From: Flavobacterium sp.
GTDB lineage: Bacteria; Bacteroidota; Bacteroidia; Flavobacteriales; Flavobacteriaceae
Assembly (NCBI RefSeq): GCF_029945805.1
Contig: NZ_JAQSDH010000033.1
Coordinates: 62,001-126,000 of the forward strand
Reading direction: 5' to 3'
DNA: 64,000 nt
Under the pieces are notes generated by a model. The model did no database searches and was not told where the DNA came from. It was given only the letters and a program-made list of their open reading frames with translations. Both the position numbers and the translations under genes were made by a program. Positions 34,021 to 43,216 of this stretch are shown here, piece after piece. The stretch's first letter is position 1; each line of letters starts with the position of its first letter.

Positions 34021-34085
34021 ATAAATCAGTTTTATTATGTCAAATATACAATTAAATTTAATGTAATATTTATCCTTAAGTAGGA

Positions 34086-36194
34086 TTAACTGATGTAATT
34101 CCAGATGCTTTTCTTTTTAGAAAGTTCAATAAAAACCGTTCTCAAGCTTTGATGTTCGGGCAATGTCATTGATGGATCTTTCTTCAACAGCTTCAATGCT
34201 TCGTTTCTCGCAACTAATAAAATGTCTTTATCTTTTACCAAATCCGCAATCTGAAGATTAAGCACTCCGCTTTGTTGTTTGCCCATAATATCGCCAGGAC
34301 CGCGTAGCTTCAAATCTACTTCAGCAATTTCGAAACCGTCGTTGGTTTTACACATCGTTTCGAGTCGAATTTTACTATCATTGGACAATTTAAACGAAGT
34401 CATCAAAATGCAGTAACTCTGTTCGGCACCACGACCTACACGACCGCGCAATTGATGCAATTGTGACAAACCAAATCGTTCGGCACTTTCAATAATCATT
34501 ACACTCGCATTCGGAATATTTACGCCAACTTCTATAACCGTTGTAGCGACCATGATATTGGTTTTACCTTCAGCAAAACGTTTCATTTCCGAATCTTTTT
34601 CAGCTGGTTTCATTTTTCCATGAAGGATGGAAATGCTATAATCCGGCAACGGAAAATCTCTCGAAATACTCTCGTAACCGTCCATTAAATCCTTATAATC
34701 CATGGTTTCGCTTTCCTGAATTAACGGATAAACGATATAAATTTGACGGCCTTTTGCAATTTCATCTTTAATAAATTTCCAGACTTTTAATCGATTACTA
34801 TCATAACGATGCACCGTCTGAATAGGTTTTCGTCCTGGCGGTAATTCGTCAATTACGGAAATATCCAAATCACCATATAAACTCATTGCCAAAGTTCGCG
34901 GAATAGGAGTGGCGGTCATTACCAAAACGTGTGGCGGAATATCATTTTTCTTCCATAATTTAGAACGTTGTTCTACGCCAAAACGATGTTGCTCGTCGAT
35001 AATTGCCAAGCCCAAATTTTGAAACTTTACTTTGTCTTCGAGCAAAGCATGTGTGCCAATAAGAATATGTAAACTTCCGTTTTCGAGTTCTTCATGAATG
35101 ATTTTTCGTTGTGCAGTTTTCGTTGAGCCTGTTAGTATTTTAATGTTGATATTTAGATTAGTAGCCAATTCGGTTAAGCCGTTAAAATGTTGGTTAGCGA
35201 GAATTTCCGTTGGCGCCATCAAGCAACTTTGAAACCCATTATCCAATGCAATTAGCATCGCCATCAAAGCAACAATTGTTTTTCCCGAACCGACATCGCC
35301 TTGCAGCAAACGATTCATTTGGGCATTGGTTCCCATATCGTTTCTAATCTCTTTGAGTACTTTTTTTTGCGCATTGGTGAGTTCAAACGGCAAATGATTC
35401 TGGAAAAAATTATTAAAATTATCGCCAACAATGTTAAAAGCATGGCCTTTAATTTTGTGTTTTCGAACCAGATTTTTGGTAATTAATTGCAATTGAATAA
35501 AGAACAATTCTTCAAATTTCAATCGGAATTGCGCTTTGGATAATAAGTCTTGACTTTTCGGAAAATGAATGTTGAATAAGGCCGCATTTTTCGGAATAAG
35601 TTTCAGTTCGTCTAAAAGATAAAGCGGTAACGTTTCTGCAAATTTAGCTTGTGTTTCGACAAACAACTGCATCATCATTTTATTAATAACGCGATTCGAA
35701 ATGCCACGATTCACCAAGGTTTCTGTTGATGGATAAACGGGTTGCATGGCCGAACGCAGACTTTTTTCGTGTTCCGTAAACAACTCCATTTCAGGATGCG
35801 ACATACTTATTGTGTGCCCAAAAACGGCTGTTTTTCCGAAAATTACATACGGAATATTGATTTTCAAACTCTCGCGAATCCATTTGTGTCCCTGAAACCA
35901 AACGAGTTCTATTTCGCCAGTTTCATCCACGAAAGTGGCAACCAAGCGCTTTTTGGCTTTGCCGAATTCAACCGTTTTTATATTGATTATCTTACCAATA
36001 ATCTGCACTTCACTTTCGGTTTTTTGGAGTTCGTTTACCTTATAATAATGTGTTCGATCAATGTAGCGATTCGGAAAAAAATTGATTAAATCTTCATACC
36101 GATGAATACCCAATTCCTTGCGCAGCAATTCACCACGCTGTGGTCCAACGCCTTTTAAGTACTCAATGGATGTTTGTAGAAGAGTGTTAGACAT
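34086..36194 (-). CDS. recG: ATP-dependent DNA helicase RecG
   Basis: A 702-residue RecG, which remodels stalled forks and Holliday junctions. The N-terminal wedge/OB domain (about 10-160; GVGPQRGELLRKELGIHRYEDLINFFPNRYID) is followed by the helicase core: motif I GDVGSGKTIVAL, motif Ia MAPTEILANQH, motif II DEQHRFGVEQR, motif III MTATPIPRT, and the C-terminal RecA lobe with TTVIEVGVNIPNA and QLRGRVGRG. The TRG-type tail (RGPGDIMGKQQSG) is present. All motifs are intact. It is divergent from the M1 aminopeptidase gene across a 139-base spacer. Confidence 0.97.
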   Translation of the reverse strand: MSNTLLQTSIEYLKGVGPQRGELLRKELGIHRYEDLINFFPNRYIDRTHYYKVNELQKTESEVQIIGKIINIKTVEFGKAKKRLVATFVDETGEIELVWFQGHKWIRESLKINIPYVIFGKTAVFGHTISMSHPEMELFTEHEKSLRSAMQPVYPSTETLVNRGISNRVINKMMMQLFVETQAKFAETLPLYLLDELKLIPKNAALFNIHFPKSQDLLSKAQFRLKFEELFFIQLQLITKNLVRKHKIKGHAFNIVGDNFNNFFQNHLPFELTNAQKKVLKEIRNDMGTNAQMNRLLQGDVGSGKTIVALMAMLIALDNGFQSCLMAPTEILANQHFNGLTELATNLNINIKILTGSTKTAQRKIIHEELENGSLHILIGTHALLEDKVKFQNLGLAIIDEQHRFGVEQRSKLWKKNDIPPHVLVMTATPIPRTLAMSLYGDLDISVIDELPPGRKPIQTVHRYDSNRLKVWKFIKDEIAKGRQIYIVYPLIQESETMDYKDLMDGYESISRDFPLPDYSISILHGKMKPAEKDSEMKRFAEGKTNIMVATTVIEVGVNIPNASVMIIESAERFGLSQLHQLRGRVGRGAEQSYCILMTSFKLSNDSKIRLETMCKTNDGFEIAEVDLKLRGPGDIMGKQQSGVLNLQIADLVKDKDILLVARNEALKLLKKDPSMTLPEHQSLRTVFIELSKKKSIWNYIS

Positions 36195-36278
36195 ATAAAT
36201 TTCAATATCAATTGCAATTTAAATAGGCAATGAATTCTAATAGAGCGAAGATAGTTTTTTAATCTAAATTTTTAAAAA

Positions 36279-36328
36279 CTCTGTGTATCTTTGTTTATCT
36301 CTGAGTAACTCTGAGTAACTCTGTGAAA
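36279..36328 (+). repeat. Decamer array in the M1 aminopeptidase leader
   Basis: Five consecutive 10-mers: CTCTGTGTAT, CTTTGTTTAT, CTCTGAGTAA, CTCTGAGTAA, CTCTGTGAAA. The ATG follows five bases later. TATCTTTG (36286-36293), a possible -7 box, spans units one and two. Confidence 0.7.
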
Positions 36329-36333
36329 TCATT

Positions 36334-38400
36334 ATGCGATATTATCTTTTATTTTTTATTACCTATATTTCTCTTGCTCAACAAACTGCAAAAGTTGATT
36401 TTATTAAAGTTACCGGAATGGTTGCTCCCGATGCATCATTAAAAAAAGTTATAGGGGCTGTTACTTATCATTTTAATGTATTGAAACCGATTGATACCAT
36501 TAGAATAGAGGCCATAAACATGAATTTTGACAATGTAAAAATCAATAACAAAGAAGTTAAATTTAAAAACAACACCAAGGAATTACTGCTTTTTGAAGGT
36601 TTTAAAAAAGGAGTTAATTGGGTAAGTTTTACTTATAAGGCCTATCCAAAACAAACTATGTATTTTAATGGAGTAGGGGACAATCAACAAATTTGGACAC
36701 AAGGCCAAGGAAAATATACCAGTCATTGGTTTCCGAGTTTTGATGATGTAAATGAAAAAGTAATTTTTAATCTTCAAATCATAGCGCCTAAAGAATTTGT
36801 AGCTCTTTCCAATGGCATTTTAAAAGAAAAACGTGCTATTGACAACGATTTAAATTTTTGGAATTATAAAATGGAAAACCCAATGTCATCTTATTTGCTG
36901 GCCATTGCGATTGGTAATTTTGTAAATAAAACGGTGGCAAGCAAATCACATGTTCCGATTCAACTGTTTATTCAGCCGCGAGATACAGCCAAATTTGAAC
37001 CAACATACCGCTATTCAGCGGAAATGTTTGATTATTTAGAGAAAGAAATAGGCGTAAAGTATCCGTGGAAAATCTACAAGCAAATTCCGATTGAAGATTT
37101 TTTATATGGCGGAATGGAAAACACTAGTTGCACTCTTTTTGCGCAAAATTATGTTGTGGATGAAATTGGCTTTAACGATAAGAATTATGTTTATGTGAAC
37201 GCTCATGAATTGGCACACCAATGGTTCGGCGATTTGGTTACCGAAAAATCAGGTACACATCACTGGCTTCAGGAAGGTTTTGCTACTTATTATGGTTTGC
37301 TGGCGGAGCGGAAAGTTTTTGGCGATGATTATTTCTATCATAAGTTATATCGAAATTCATTGCAGCTCAGAAATGCTGCCCTTACGGATACTATTCCGGT
37401 TCTAAATGAAAAAGCTAGTTCGTTATCTTTTTACGAAAAAGGAGCATGGGCTTTGCATGTAATCAGAGAAACAATTGGTGCTAAAGCCTTTCAGAAAGCG
37501 GTCAAATCGTATCTAAAAAAGTATCAATTTCAGAATGTGGAAACCGATCAGTTTTTAGCTGAAATTAAAAAAGTTGCACCAAAATTTGATATTTTAGATT
37601 TCAAAAAACGGTGGTTGGAGGATTATCATTTTCAAACGGACGAAGCGAATGCCCTGTTGCGAAAAAATAGATTTCTGCAAACACTCTTTGAAACACAACA
37701 ACTACGTAAAAAATCGTTTGCAGAAAATAAGGAAAAATATAAAGAAATACTTGAATCTGCTGTTTTTTATCCGGTAAAATCGGAGGTTATTTTCCAAATG
37801 AAAGACGTTCCGTTTGCCGATAAAAAAGAGTTATTGCTTTTGGCTTTGCAGACTAAAGATGTTAAAGTGCGTCAGTCTGTTGCCGAATTTACAACGGATA
37901 TTCCTGTAGAATTTAAAGCGAATTACGAAAGCTTATTGGATGACAATTCGTATGATACCAAAGAAATTGTCTTTATGAATCTGTGGAAAAACTTTCCTAC
38001 TGAAAAAAATAGTTATCTGGCGAAAGCCAAAAACTGGGTAGGAAGTAATGATAAAAGCTTACGAATTTTATATCTGACATTTTCAATAGAAAATGAAAGT
38101 TTGGATTCACCTATTTATTACAAAGAATTGGTAGAGTACACTTCGCCTAAATACGAAACTTCAATACGCCAAAACGCTATTGTTAATGCCTTGATGATTC
38201 AAGCGAAAGACGAAACAGTTTTAAAAAACGTAGTTAATGCAACGACGCATTACAAATGGCAGTTCAGTAAATTTGGACGTGAAAAAATTCGGGAATTGTT
38301 GCGAAAAGAAGGCTATAGAATGTTGTTTGAGAATTTAACACCAACCGTTTCTGAAATTGAAAAAGTACAATTACAAAAGCTTTTAAACGAAAAATTATGA
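36334..38400 (+). CDS. M1 family metallopeptidase (aminopeptidase)
   Basis: A 688-residue exported zinc aminopeptidase. The signal peptide is MRYYLLFFITYISLAQ. The exopeptidase motif is GGMEN (259-263) and the zinc site is HELAHQW with H291, E292, H295 and the third ligand E314 in WLQEGFATYY. A C-terminal helical region extends to the end. M1 enzymes remove N-terminal residues from peptides, here probably in the periplasm. The stop overlaps the start of the patatin gene by four bases (ATGA), indicating translational coupling. Confidence 0.93.
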   Translation: MRYYLLFFITYISLAQQTAKVDFIKVTGMVAPDASLKKVIGAVTYHFNVLKPIDTIRIEAINMNFDNVKINNKEVKFKNNTKELLLFEGFKKGVNWVSFTYKAYPKQTMYFNGVGDNQQIWTQGQGKYTSHWFPSFDDVNEKVIFNLQIIAPKEFVALSNGILKEKRAIDNDLNFWNYKMENPMSSYLLAIAIGNFVNKTVASKSHVPIQLFIQPRDTAKFEPTYRYSAEMFDYLEKEIGVKYPWKIYKQIPIEDFLYGGMENTSCTLFAQNYVVDEIGFNDKNYVYVNAHELAHQWFGDLVTEKSGTHHWLQEGFATYYGLLAERKVFGDDYFYHKLYRNSLQLRNAALTDTIPVLNEKASSLSFYEKGAWALHVIRETIGAKAFQKAVKSYLKKYQFQNVETDQFLAEIKKVAPKFDILDFKKRWLEDYHFQTDEANALLRKNRFLQTLFETQQLRKKSFAENKEKYKEILESAVFYPVKSEVIFQMKDVPFADKKELLLLALQTKDVKVRQSVAEFTTDIPVEFKANYESLLDDNSYDTKEIVFMNLWKNFPTEKNSYLAKAKNWVGSNDKSLRILYLTFSIENESLDSPIYYKELVEYTSPKYETSIRQNAIVNALMIQAKDETVLKNVVNATTHYKWQFSKFGREKIRELLRKEGYRMLFENLTPTVSEIEKVQLQKLLNEKL

Positions 38401-39299
38401 GAGCATTAGTGATTTCAGGTGGCGGAAGTAAAGGAGCTTTTGGTGGCGGTGTTGCACAATATTTACTTCAGGAACGACAGCACAAGTACGATATTTTGAT
38501 TGGGACTTCCACAGGAAGTTTGTTGATTCCGCACTTAGCTTTAGGAAACGTTAATAAAATTCACGATATCTACACGAATGTGGATATGAGTAAAATTTTT
38601 AATATTAATCCGTTTGTGGTTAAGCATAAAAATGACGTTGATGTGGTTACAATCAATCATTTTAATGTGTTGTTACAGTTTTTGAAGGGTAAACGTACTT
38701 TTGGCGAAAGCAGCAAATTGCACAGTTATATTAAAGAAAATTTCACTCAAGAAGAATTCAATCAACTCAAAGTTTCTTTTTGTGATGTTATTGTAACGGT
38801 CACTAATCTTTCCAAAAATGAAGCCGAATATAAATCTATAAAAGATTTTAATTATGAAGAATTTTGCGAATGGATCTGGATTTCCTGCAACTATATTCCC
38901 TTTATGAGTCTGGTTTCCAAAAATAATTGTGTTTATGGTGATGGCGGATTTTCTAGTTTGGTTCCGATTAGGGAAGCCATTAACCGCGGTGCAACGGAAG
39001 TAGACGTTGTTATTTTGGAAACGGAAGTTCAAGTTACGCCACGAAACGTCGGCAAGAATCCGTTTTCACTGATGATTGATTTATTTCAGATCCTTTTAAA
39101 TCAGGTTGAAAAACACGATATTACAATTGGTAAACTTGCAGCCAAGAATAAAAATGTAAAACTCAATTTGTATCACACACCAACTACGTTAACCAATAAT
39201 GCGTTAATTTTCAACAAAGAAAAAATGAAATTATGGTGGCATCAAGGGTATGATTACGCCAAAAACAAGAGTGATTTGATGAGCGATAACTTGCAGTAA
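38397..39299 (+). CDS. Patatin-like phospholipase family protein
   Basis: A 300-residue lipid acyl hydrolase of the patatin family. The oxyanion loop is ISGGGSKGAFGGGV, the nucleophile elbow is GTSTG with S38, and the dyad aspartate lies in YGDGGFSSLVP near residue 182. No signal peptide is seen, so it is probably cytoplasmic or peripheral to the inner membrane. Translation is probably coupled to the M1 peptidase gene. It acts on phospholipids or related acyl esters; the substrate is not inferable. Confidence 0.92.
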   Translation: MRALVISGGGSKGAFGGGVAQYLLQERQHKYDILIGTSTGSLLIPHLALGNVNKIHDIYTNVDMSKIFNINPFVVKHKNDVDVVTINHFNVLLQFLKGKRTFGESSKLHSYIKENFTQEEFNQLKVSFCDVIVTVTNLSKNEAEYKSIKDFNYEEFCEWIWISCNYIPFMSLVSKNNCVYGDGGFSSLVPIREAINRGATEVDVVILETEVQVTPRNVGKNPFSLMIDLFQILLNQVEKHDITIGKLAAKNKNVKLNLYHTPTTLTNNALIFNKEKMKLWWHQGYDYAKNKSDLMSDNLQ

Positions 39300-39301
39300 G
39301 A

Positions 39302-40375
39302 TTATGCTATTTTTTTCTCAATATAGTACGAGTTTAAAAGATAAAGTGCGCCCATATATTGCAATTTAAACGCTACTATATCTCCTATTTTATATGTTTC
39401 TTTAGAATTTGAAATATCAATAACCATCATGTCTGAGCTTGCATCAACAATCGTAATATTTGGGTTGCAGCTTTCTAAATATTGAGGTTGCATATCCAAC
39501 AAACCGATATCTAAAATAGCACGTAAAGAGGTATGACTTAAATCGGTATTTTCATTGATTTCATATGTATTTCCAGCAACATTTTCACCAAGTTCACCAA
39601 TTGGATTGTTTGGTTTTTCAGTTATTTCAATAATTTCCGAATACAATTTGAACACATCATTGTGCATTCCTTTAATTGTTTTTCCAGAAAATAAGTCTTT
39701 TCCAAAAAATAGTGCTTCACCAATTCTAAAATGATTAACCGCCATTGGATGTGCATTTTTAAGCATCAATGGTACGGCAACAGAAGTTCCGCCTGAAACC
39801 CAAGGGATTTGCACATTGAATTTGGCTTCAATCAACTGTTTGTATAAACTCAATTGAATTAATTTATCTTGTGTTGGCATTACGCCGCTTAAACAATTTA
39901 AATTCGTTCCAATTCCTCTAATTTCGACATTTGGCAAATTAAAAACCTGTTCATAAAAAGGCAATAATTCTTCACCCAAAACGCCTTCGCGCAAATCGCC
40001 CATTTCAATCATAATAATTATTCCATGCGTTTTATTTTGTTTTTTTGCTTCAGCCGAAAGTAGTTGAATGGTATAGATTTCGGTATTAAAACTGACATCT
40101 GCATACTGAATTATAGATTCTATATTTCGTTTGGATGGTGGTTTTATGTAAACAGTTTGAATATCTGGGTTTAAGTTTTTGATTTTTTTCAAATTACTAA
40201 CTCTCGAATCATGCATTTCGGTAACGCCTAGTTCCATTACTTCTTTCAAATAAATAGTATTTCCGCAAAGCAGTTTGGTAACAACTCCCCAATGAATGTC
40301 ACGTTTTTTAAAAAGTGTATCAAGAAAAGTATAATTTTCTTGCAATTTTTTTTGATATAATTTTATGAATGCCAT
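39302..40375 (-). CDS. PLP-dependent amino acid racemase (alanine/ornithine racemase family)
   Basis: A 357-residue fold-III PLP enzyme. The Schiff-base lysine is K34 in WGVVTKLLCGN. Further motifs are VTEMHDSRVSNLKKI, the barrel strand GIIIMIEMGDLREG, IRGIGTNLNCLSG and VSGGTSVAVPLM, and a C-terminal beta domain. It matches the Orr/YhfX-like group, which includes ornithine racemase, rather than classical Alr, whose C-terminal tyrosine arrangement differs. The true amino acid is unknown. A GNAT acetyltransferase gene lies 27 bases upstream in the same direction, so the two may be an operon. Confidence 0.85.
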   Translation of the reverse strand: MAFIKLYQKKLQENYTFLDTLFKKRDIHWGVVTKLLCGNTIYLKEVMELGVTEMHDSRVSNLKKIKNLNPDIQTVYIKPPSKRNIESIIQYADVSFNTEIYTIQLLSAEAKKQNKTHGIIIMIEMGDLREGVLGEELLPFYEQVFNLPNVEIRGIGTNLNCLSGVMPTQDKLIQLSLYKQLIEAKFNVQIPWVSGGTSVAVPLMLKNAHPMAVNHFRIGEALFFGKDLFSGKTIKGMHNDVFKLYSEIIEITEKPNNPIGELGENVAGNTYEINENTDLSHTSLRAILDIGLLDMQPQYLESCNPNITIVDASSDMMVIDISNSKETYKIGDIVAFKLQYMGALYLLNSYYIEKKIA

Positions 40376-40402
40376 GCTGTGATTTTTTTTGGATTGAGCA
40401 AA

Positions 40403-40837
40403 TTATTTTGTTAAACGCATTTCTAAATATTTATTGGTAAAGCCTAACTTTTCATATAAACCTTTAGCTGGATTATCTGGTTCAACATGCAATGCAATAG
40501 CACCTTCGGCGGTAGCAATAGCTTTCTGCATTAACTTTTTTCCATAACCTTTTCCTCGTTGACTGTTATCAACAGCAATATAAACCAAAATGTTTTCTGG
40601 AATAAAACCGCTCATTCCAGTATTGTTCAAGATCACCGTACCAACAATTTTTGAGTTGTCTAAACCAACAATTACAGTTCCGCCTTTACTTGGGTTAATA
40701 GCGTAATCGATGCATTTTAAAATGTCTTCTGTTGTGTCCCCATATTGTTCTAAATGAGTAAATAAGAAATTGGCAATAATTTGAGGTGTATAGATCTTGT
40801 GTGCTCCGGTTTCGGGGGTAATGATTTTAAATTCCAT
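40403..40837 (-). CDS. GNAT-family N-acetyltransferase
   Basis: A 144-residue acetyl-CoA-dependent acyltransferase. The acetyl-CoA loop is VDNSQRGKGYGKKLMQKAI (R/Q-x-x-G-x-G/A type), followed by ALHVEPDNPAKGLYEKLGFTNKYLEMRL, the usual end of the fold. A longer frame runs to 40933, but its first 32 residues have no GNAT features and the strong start MEFKIITPETGAHK fits ATG 40837. It precedes the racemase gene. The substrate is unknown; small amines or amino acids are common for this family. Confidence 0.85.
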   Translation of the reverse strand: MEFKIITPETGAHKIYTPQIIANFLFTHLEQYGDTTEDILKCIDYAINPSKGGTVIVGLDNSKIVGTVILNNTGMSGFIPENILVYIAVDNSQRGKGYGKKLMQKAIATAEGAIALHVEPDNPAKGLYEKLGFTNKYLEMRLTK

Positions 40838-41204
40838 TTTTATTAGTATTTTAAACGAGTAAATAATCGACAGATATTGATTATTGATGTTTTTTAGATT
40901 AATCGTCTGAACTGAAATTCTTTCAAAAGACAAGATGCACTAAGTGCAAAATATGAAGACAAGGATGATTGAAATAATCAAAGAAAAGTCCAAAATTTGA
41001 CCTTTTAGTTCTCCATAAATAGAATGCAAAGATAGGGAAATTAAAACTAAGAGGTTTTTATAGTAAATAATGAAGTAATAATTAGGGCCGATTTTAAAGG
41101 TAATGAATGTTCAAAACGATTAATAGTTACTACTTAAAAATGTACACTTTTTGCCTACTTTAAGTTCAGAGCTTTCTATTATTTTTATAGCGTAAATAAT
41201 ATAA
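40838..41204. other. Divergent intergenic region between the GNAT and comM genes
   Basis: AT-rich sequence of 367 bases that should hold the divergent promoters of the GNAT/racemase pair and of comM. I see no exact TTG-TANNTTTG pair, ORF, hairpin terminator or RNA gene in it. Confidence 0.4.
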
Positions 41205-42740
41205 ATGTTAGTAAAAGTTTTTGGAAGCGCCGTATTTGGAGTGGAAGCAACGACCGTAACTGTGGAAGTCAACATTGATAAGGGAATTGGCTATCATTTA
41301 GTTGGTTTGCCCGATAACGCAATCAAAGAAAGTAGTTACCGAATTGCAGCTGCGTTAAAGAATAATGGCTACAATTTACCCGGAAAAAAAATCACAATCA
41401 ACATGGCTCCGGCCGATTTACGCAAAGAAGGTTCGGCTTATGATTTAACTTTGGCTATCGGAATTCTAGCTGCTTCGAATCAAATAAAATCAGATGAAGT
41501 TGGTAAGTATTTAATCATGGGAGAAATGTCGCTTGACGGCGGTTTACAACCCATAAAAGGCGCATTGTCTATAGCAATTAAAGCAAAAGAAGAAGGTTTT
41601 AAAGGTTTTTTTCTTCCGATACAAAACGTAAAAGAAGCCGCGATAGTTTCCGGCTTGGATGTTTATGGCGTAGAAAATGTAACTCAAATTATTGATTTTT
41701 TTGAAGGAAATGGAGCATTAGAACCTACAATAATTGATACACGCGAAGAGTTTTATAAAACGCTAGATTTTCCAGAGTTTGATTTTTCCGATGTCAAAGG
41801 GCAGGAGTCTATTAAACGTTGCATGGAAATTGCGGCTGCTGGTGGACATAATATTATTTTAATTGGTCCGCCAGGTTCAGGAAAGACGATGCTTGCGAAG
41901 CGTTTGCCTAGTATTTTGCCACCAATGACGTTACACGAAGCATTGGAAACTACGAAAATTCATAGCGTTGCCGGAAAAGTTAAAGATACGGGTTTAATGA
42001 ACCAACGACCTTTTAGAAGTCCGCATCATACAGCAAGTAGCGTCTCTCTTGTTGGTGGCGGAAGTTATCCACAGCCTGGAGAAATATCATTAGCGCACAA
42101 TGGCGTTTTGTTTTTGGATGAATTACCCGAATTTAAAAGAGAAGTTCTTGAAGTGATGCGACAACCTTTGGAAGATAGAGAAGTGACGATTTCGAGAGCG
42201 AAGTTTACCATTACGTATCCATCTTCGTTTATGCTTGTTGCCAGTATGAATCCGAGTCCGAGTGGCTATTTTAATGATCCCGATGCTCCAGTCAGCTCGT
42301 CACCAGCTGAAATGCAGCGGTATTTGAGTAAAATTTCGGGACCCTTATTAGATCGAATCGACATTCATATTGAAGTTACGCCAGTGCCGTTTGATAAACT
42401 TACCGAAACTCGAAAAGGCGAGAGTAGCGTTGAAATTCGAAAACGTGTAACGGAAGCGAGGGAAATCCAATCCGCTCGTTTCGCTGAGTTTGATAACATT
42501 CATTATAATGCGCAAATGAGTTCAAAGCAGATTCGAGAATATTGTCCGTTAGATGAAACTTCGTTGCAACTCTTGAAAACTGCAATGGAAAGGCTCAATC
42601 TATCGGCAAGAGCCTTTGACAGAATTCTGAAAGTCTCAAGAACTATAGCGGATTTAGAACCTTGCGACGTTGTAAATTCCAATCATATTGCAGAAGCCAT
42701 ACAATATCGAAGTTTAGATCGAGACGGTTGGCTGGGGTGA
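41205..42740 (+). CDS. YifB/ComM-family AAA ATPase (Mg-chelatase-like)
   Basis: A 511-residue protein with the full ComM layout. The N-terminal S5-like domain (about 20-140; VEVNIDKGIGYHLVGLPDNAIKESSYR) is followed by the AAA+ Mg_chelatase domain with Walker A LIGPPGSGKTMLAK, the FRSPHHTASSVSLVGGG insert and Walker B VLFLDELPEF, and the C-terminal lid (RYLSKISGPLLDRIDIHIEV and LSARAFDRILKVSRTIADLE). ComM is a branch-migration helicase aiding uptake of transforming DNA in other bacteria. Its stop touches the stop of the convergent SET-domain gene. Confidence 0.94.
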   Translation: MLVKVFGSAVFGVEATTVTVEVNIDKGIGYHLVGLPDNAIKESSYRIAAALKNNGYNLPGKKITINMAPADLRKEGSAYDLTLAIGILAASNQIKSDEVGKYLIMGEMSLDGGLQPIKGALSIAIKAKEEGFKGFFLPIQNVKEAAIVSGLDVYGVENVTQIIDFFEGNGALEPTIIDTREEFYKTLDFPEFDFSDVKGQESIKRCMEIAAAGGHNIILIGPPGSGKTMLAKRLPSILPPMTLHEALETTKIHSVAGKVKDTGLMNQRPFRSPHHTASSVSLVGGGSYPQPGEISLAHNGVLFLDELPEFKREVLEVMRQPLEDREVTISRAKFTITYPSSFMLVASMNPSPSGYFNDPDAPVSSSPAEMQRYLSKISGPLLDRIDIHIEVTPVPFDKLTETRKGESSVEIRKRVTEAREIQSARFAEFDNIHYNAQMSSKQIREYCPLDETSLQLLKTAMERLNLSARAFDRILKVSRTIADLEPCDVVNSNHIAEAIQYRSLDRDGWLG

Positions 42741-43076
42741 TTACCCATGCTTTTTCCAATAGCGTTTTCCATAACTGCAAAATATTTCAGCGCCAGATTT
42801 GATGTTTCTTGTCGCAATCAGACAAACATTATTCTCATCATCCAACCCAATTTCTGAATTATTTTTAAAATTAAAATTTTGAAACCCTTCTGCATCATTT
42901 GCATATTTTGCAAAACATTGGGTATTCATAGAATCCATAATTGTTCCGTCAGTCATGTTAATGAAATAGAGGTCCAGATTATTTTCAATTCGAATATCAG
43001 CTTCTGTTTCAGATAAAATCTCACCTTTAAAAATTGAAATAACTTCATTTTTATAGATTTTTATGGCTGTAAACAA
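42741..43076 (-). CDS. SET-domain protein (putative lysine methyltransferase), start unresolved
   Basis: Visible SET elements are FKGEILSETEAD, NTQCFAKYANDAEG (place of the N-H-S/C motif) and VCLIATRNIKSGAEIFCSYGKRYW, the AdoMet/lysine-channel end. The first standard start in frame is TTG 43076, but the frame stays open upstream to 43196 and encodes an obviously homologous stretch, including SNAGKGLFTAIKIYKNEV, the first SET motif. No ATG, GTG or TTG lies in that extension. The gene therefore uses a rare start (ATC 43184 or ATT 43142) or has lost its start. Bacterial SET proteins methylate lysines of host or own proteins; the target is unknown. Confidence 0.65.
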   Translation of the reverse strand: MFTAIKIYKNEVISIFKGEILSETEADIRIENNLDLYFINMTDGTIMDSMNTQCFAKYANDAEGFQNFNFKNNSEIGLDDENNVCLIATRNIKSGAEIFCSYGKRYWKKHG

Positions 43077-43216
43077 ACCTTTACCAGCATTTGATAACTG
43101 AGAAGTTTCGATATATAAATAATCTGATTCCGGGGCTTCAATTGTAAGTGGAGAGTTTTGCAGTTTTAAAGTTTTAAATGTGATGTACGAATGTAATTAA
43201 AACTATCTAGAATAAA

